25,639 nucleotides of DNA. Source: DTDR01 sp964505415 (GTDB lineage Bacteria; Hydrothermota; Tepidihabitantia; Tepidihabitantales; DTDR01). The position numbers were made by a program, and so were the translations under genes. How positions within the stretch are numbered: the first letter of the stretch is position 1; each line of letters opens with the position of its first letter. Shown here piece after piece: positions 23,302-25,639 of the stretch. The stretch covers positions 1 to 25,639 of the forward strand of contig CAZDHW010000020.1 in assembly GCA_964505415.1 (NCBI GenBank), read 5' to 3'. The notes beneath the pieces were generated by a model, which had not been told where the DNA came from, did not search any database, and worked only from the letters and a program-made list of their open reading frames with translations.

Positions 23302-23689
23302 ATTTTACTTTATCTTTAAGCAAAAAGAAGGTTACCAAAGTGAAAAGAAAACTTACCAAAAAGAAACTTTTATTAATCAATGAGAAAAGAATGATAATTA
23401 AAAGTAAAGAGAAAAAATAGTTATAAGTTGTTGGTAAAAGATAATGGCGAAAATAGGGAATAAGAAAACCAAAGGCAGCAAAAAGCAAAGTGTTAAGGCC
23501 AAAAATGGGGATATTATTTAAATCAAAAAGGAAACCTAAGAAAAAGCCCAAAAGGGTAGAGAAAAACAAGGGTAAAGAAAAGGCGTTGACAATAAAAAGA
23601 ATAATACTCATTTTTGGGAAAAATTTTGGGAAAAGGCTTTCTAAAAGAAAAAAGAGATAGATAAGAAAAACAAGCAAAACTCTTCTCAT
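23285..23689 (-). CDS. mreD: Rod shape-determining protein MreD
   Basis: This 134-residue polytopic membrane protein has about five hydrophobic segments, a length slightly below the usual 150-170. Sequence similarity in MreD is low, and the call rests on position between mreC and mrdA and on features such as GFLFDLNNIPIFGLNTLLFAAFGF, the conserved region in the middle. It links MreC and the cytoskeleton to the membrane synthesis complex. The ATG at 23689 overlaps the mreC stop (ATGA). Confidence 0.85.
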   Translation of the reverse strand: MRRVLLVFLIYLFFLLESLFPKFFPKMSIILFIVNAFSLPLFFSTLLGFFLGFLFDLNNIPIFGLNTLLFAAFGFLIPYFRHYLLPTTYNYFFSLLLIIILFSLINKSFFLVSFLFTLVTFFLLKDKVKYEKKI

Positions 23690-24522
23690 CGGATAAATTT
23701 AATTTCCGGTAGTTTTAACTCTAATTGTCTTAAAAGTATTTCCAACTCATCTTTTTTAATCTTTTGTTCTTTTCTTATTAACACAAGGACATCATCAATT
23801 TTCAATAAATTTACTATTGGTTCAATTATCACCCTAAAATTACCTTCTTTTTTTCTTTCAATCTTCTTAACCACACCAATCTTTAATCCTTCAGGAAAAA
23901 TTCCGCCCAATTCAGTTGAAACAATTGTATCGTTTTCTTCAACTTGGCAATCTTCATCAAGATAATCTAAAAAAAGAACATCATTTTTACAACTTAAGGC
24001 CGCTAAATAATTATTTTTTTGAATCTTTGCCGAGATTTTTGAGTAAGGAGAATAAAATGTTTCCACCACACTCATTTTTTCACCAACCGCAATTATCTTA
24101 CCAACAATTCCTTTTTCGGTAATTACTGGTAGGTTAACGGTTATTGAATCGTTTAAACCCTTATCAATCACCAAATACCTTTTTAAAGAATTATCCCGGC
24201 TGATAATATTCGCTCTTTTGATTACATAAAAATTCTCTAATATATTTAATGGGCGATAAGAAATATTTAAACTTTTTTTTAATTCGGCTAAGAGAAGATT
24301 TTGTTGGGTAAGGAGCTCATAAAAATAATTTCTTTCTTTTCGGTAATTTTTTAGGGATAATAAAAATTCTTTACTTAAAACCAAAGGTCTTAAAAAAATC
24401 TCAGTTGGTAAGATAATAAATTTTAATTTAAAGTTTTGGGGAAGAAAAAAAATAATTAGGGAAAGAAAAATTAATAGCAGGGCAAAATATTTTTCATTTA
24501 CCTTCTTTTTGGTTACCAACAA
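23686..24522 (-). CDS. mreC: Rod shape-determining protein MreC
   Basis: MreC is a periplasmic scaffold of the elongasome. The 278-residue protein has one N-terminal membrane helix (about residues 12-28), a coiled-coil-like helix (about 45-90, YRKERNYFYELLTQQNLLLAELKK-type), then the two beta domains with NLPVITEKGIVGKIIAVGE and VSTELGGIFPEGLKIGVV, typical of the family. No ATG is available: I use TTG at 24522, five bases after the mreB stop and without a ribosome binding site. An ATA at 24528, sharing bases with that stop as TAATA, is also possible. Confidence 0.9.
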   Translation of the reverse strand: MLVTKKKVNEKYFALLLIFLSLIIFFLPQNFKLKFIILPTEIFLRPLVLSKEFLLSLKNYRKERNYFYELLTQQNLLLAELKKSLNISYRPLNILENFYVIKRANIISRDNSLKRYLVIDKGLNDSITVNLPVITEKGIVGKIIAVGEKMSVVETFYSPYSKISAKIQKNNYLAALSCKNDVLFLDYLDEDCQVEENDTIVSTELGGIFPEGLKIGVVKKIERKKEGNFRVIIEPIVNLLKIDDVLVLIRKEQKIKKDELEILLRQLELKLPEIKFIR

Positions 24523-24527
24523 ATTTA

Positions 24528-25571
24528 TTAGGAAAAATCAGTTTTTAGTAGTAGTTTTGAGTTTTTCTTTATATCTTCCAAAATTTTGCCAGCTCCTAAG
24601 ACCACACAATCAATTGGATTTTCGGCAACATGAACTTTCAGATTAGTTTCTTCTGCAATTAATTTATCAAGTCCTTTTAATAAAGAACCACCGCCGGTCA
24701 TATAAATACCGTGGTCAACAATATCAGCGGCCAATTCCGGTGGTGTTCTTTCTAAGGCTTTCTTAACGGCGGCAACAATAACGGCAACCGGTTCTTGTAA
24801 AGCTTCCCGAATTTTTGAAGAAGAAAGTTTAATTGTCTTAGGAATTCCGGAAACCAAATCCCTACCTTTTACTTCCATTTCTTCTTCAACTCCAGTAGGA
24901 TAAGCACTGCCAATTTGGATTTTAATCATTTCGGCTGTTTGTTCACCAATTACCAGATTATAATTTTTCTTAATATAATTAATAATCGCCTCATCCATTT
25001 CATCACCAGCAACCCTAATAGAATTACAAGTAACCACACCGGAAAGGGCAACCACCGCGATTTCGGTTGTTCCGCCACCAATATCAATAATCATATTACC
25101 AGTAGGCGCATCAACCGGCAGACCCACACCCACTGCTGCTGCAATGGGTTCGGATACTAAATAGACTTCTCGGGCACCACAGGCTTCAGCAGAATCCCTT
25201 ACTGCTCGTTTTTCTACTTCAGTAACACCGGAAGGCACACAGATAATTACCCGGGGTCTAACAAACAACTTCTTTTTTTGGACCTTCTCAATAAAGGTTT
25301 TTAACATTATTTCTACCAAGGTAAAATCAGCAATCACGCCATCCTTCATTGGTCTTATTGCCTTCAAACCTTCTGGTGTTCGTCCCAGCATCTTCTTTGC
25401 TTCTAAACCAACCGCAATTGGTGTATGATTTTTTTCATCCACCGTAACAATTGAAGGCTCCCGAAGCATTATTCCTTTTCCTTTCACATAGATAAGGGTT
25501 GTTGAGGTGCCTAAATCAATGGCGATTTCATTACTGAATCTTTCTCTTATGGAAGCGAAAAATCCAAACAC
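24528..25571 (-). CDS. mreB: Rod shape-determining protein MreB (actin homologue)
   Basis: MreB polymerises under the inner membrane and guides elongation. The 347-residue protein has the actin-fold motifs: phosphate 1 IAIDLGTSTTLIYVKGKG at about 18-35, NMIIDIGGGTTEIAVV (phosphate 2) at about 158-173, and YMTGGGSLLKGLDKL in the adenosine-binding region. An N-terminal MFGFFASIRERF amphipathic stretch could aid membrane binding. The start is GTG at 25571, with a near-consensus promoter immediately upstream and no ribosome binding site, so the transcript is predicted to be leaderless. Confidence 0.95.
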   Translation of the reverse strand: MFGFFASIRERFSNEIAIDLGTSTTLIYVKGKGIMLREPSIVTVDEKNHTPIAVGLEAKKMLGRTPEGLKAIRPMKDGVIADFTLVEIMLKTFIEKVQKKKLFVRPRVIICVPSGVTEVEKRAVRDSAEACGAREVYLVSEPIAAAVGVGLPVDAPTGNMIIDIGGGTTEIAVVALSGVVTCNSIRVAGDEMDEAIINYIKKNYNLVIGEQTAEMIKIQIGSAYPTGVEEEMEVKGRDLVSGIPKTIKLSSSKIREALQEPVAVIVAAVKKALERTPPELAADIVDHGIYMTGGGSLLKGLDKLIAEETNLKVHVAENPIDCVVLGAGKILEDIKKNSKLLLKTDFS

Positions 25572-25576
25572 AAAAA

Positions 25577-25604
25577 ATTATACAATTTAAAAAATAAAAG
25601 TCAA
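25577..25604 (-). promoter_or_regulatory. Leaderless promoter of the mre operon
   Basis: On the minus strand TTGACT (25604-25599) and a perfect TATAAT (25582-25577) are 16 bp apart. The GTG start codon begins six bases past the end of the -10 box, so the transcript should start at or right beside the GTG. The leader region is all T with no purine-rich site. Confidence 0.7.
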
Positions 25605-25610
25605 TTTATT

Positions 25611-25630
25611 AAAAAGTAGCTACCCTTTTT
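25611..25630. repeat. Short inverted repeat upstream of mreB promoter
   Basis: AAAAAG at 25611-25616 (read on +) and the distal TTTTT form a near-palindrome around the 8-bp palindrome GTAGCTAC at 25616-25623. On the minus strand it could fold as AAAAAG...CTTTTT with T-rich sequence after it. It may be a weak terminator of a gene beyond the window edge or an operator for mreB. The window ends nine bases later, so context is missing. Confidence 0.25.
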
Positions 25631-25639
25631 AAGATTTTT

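Noticed and set aside
1..25639. CRISPR arrays, tRNAs, rRNAs, insertion sequences, phage genes
   Set aside because: I found no regularly spaced repeats, tRNA-like arms, transposase motifs or phage proteins. Almost all sequence is accounted for by housekeeping or exported-protein genes.

Overview
The window reads as a compact, AT-rich bacterial chromosome segment. Genes are packed end to end, starts and stops often overlap (ATGA, GTGA, TAATG), and I see no tRNA, rRNA, insertion sequence or CRISPR array. Two proteins end in a type-A, T9SS-like C-terminal sorting domain. The housekeeping set (four-subunit pyruvate:ferredoxin oxidoreductase, archaeal-type inositol-phosphate synthase, Fe-S family-4 uracil-DNA glycosylase, MEP-pathway IspF, mre/rod genes) suggests an anaerobic, possibly thermophilic, Gram-negative-type bacterium. 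A WOR-3/Stahlbacteria-like lineage is my best guess, by inference only. TGA is used as a normal stop by several genes here, so it is not globally reassigned.

Layout. 151-2260 (+): a promoter, a secreted sorting-domain protein, ispF and a rhomboid protease, chained by ATGA overlaps. 6188-2248 (-): a promoter, a GYD-domain protein, a large secreted sorting-domain protein interrupted by one in-frame TGA, and a protein with 11 tandem TPRs. 8056-6194 (-): a three-subunit Fe-S/flavin amino-acid dehydrogenase-like operon, divergent from 8061-10754 (+): pyrimidine-nucleoside phosphorylase and a CCA-adding-type nucleotidyltransferase. 14966-10746 (-): alkylguanine-DNA alkyltransferase, metallo-beta-lactamase hydrolase, inositol-3-phosphate synthase, thymidylate kinase and a C-terminal processing protease. 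14984-15768 (+): a lone methyltransferase. 19346-15760 (-): porGDAB followed by a uracil-DNA glycosylase. 25604-19347 (-): mreB-mreC-mreD-mrdA-rodA-rlmN, the cell-elongation operon.

Most interesting signal: the secreted protein at 5825-3579 is one reading frame with a single in-frame TGA at 5285-5283. The predicted hairpin right after it has 12 base pairs, one bulge and a GGUC apical loop 20 nt downstream. Loop sequence and spacing resemble the bacterial selenocysteine insertion element (SECIS) of E. coli fdhF, and the hairpin lies in unusually GC-rich codons. The signal peptide is before the TGA and the sorting domain after it, and the TGA falls inside one beta-sandwich domain. I propose an exported selenoprotein with a Cys-Sec-Ala-Gly-His-Cys motif. 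The alternative is a TGG-to-TGA nonsense mutation or sequencing error at a Trp codon. No selenocysteine machinery lies in this window, so the call cannot be settled here.

Other recurrent themes are leaderless transcription (consensus promoters whose -10 box lies 5-8 nt before the start codon, at four genes), convergent gene pairs that overlap across both stop codons with no room for a terminator, and a uracil-DNA glycosylase with no ATG, GTG or TTG start upstream of its Fe-S motif.
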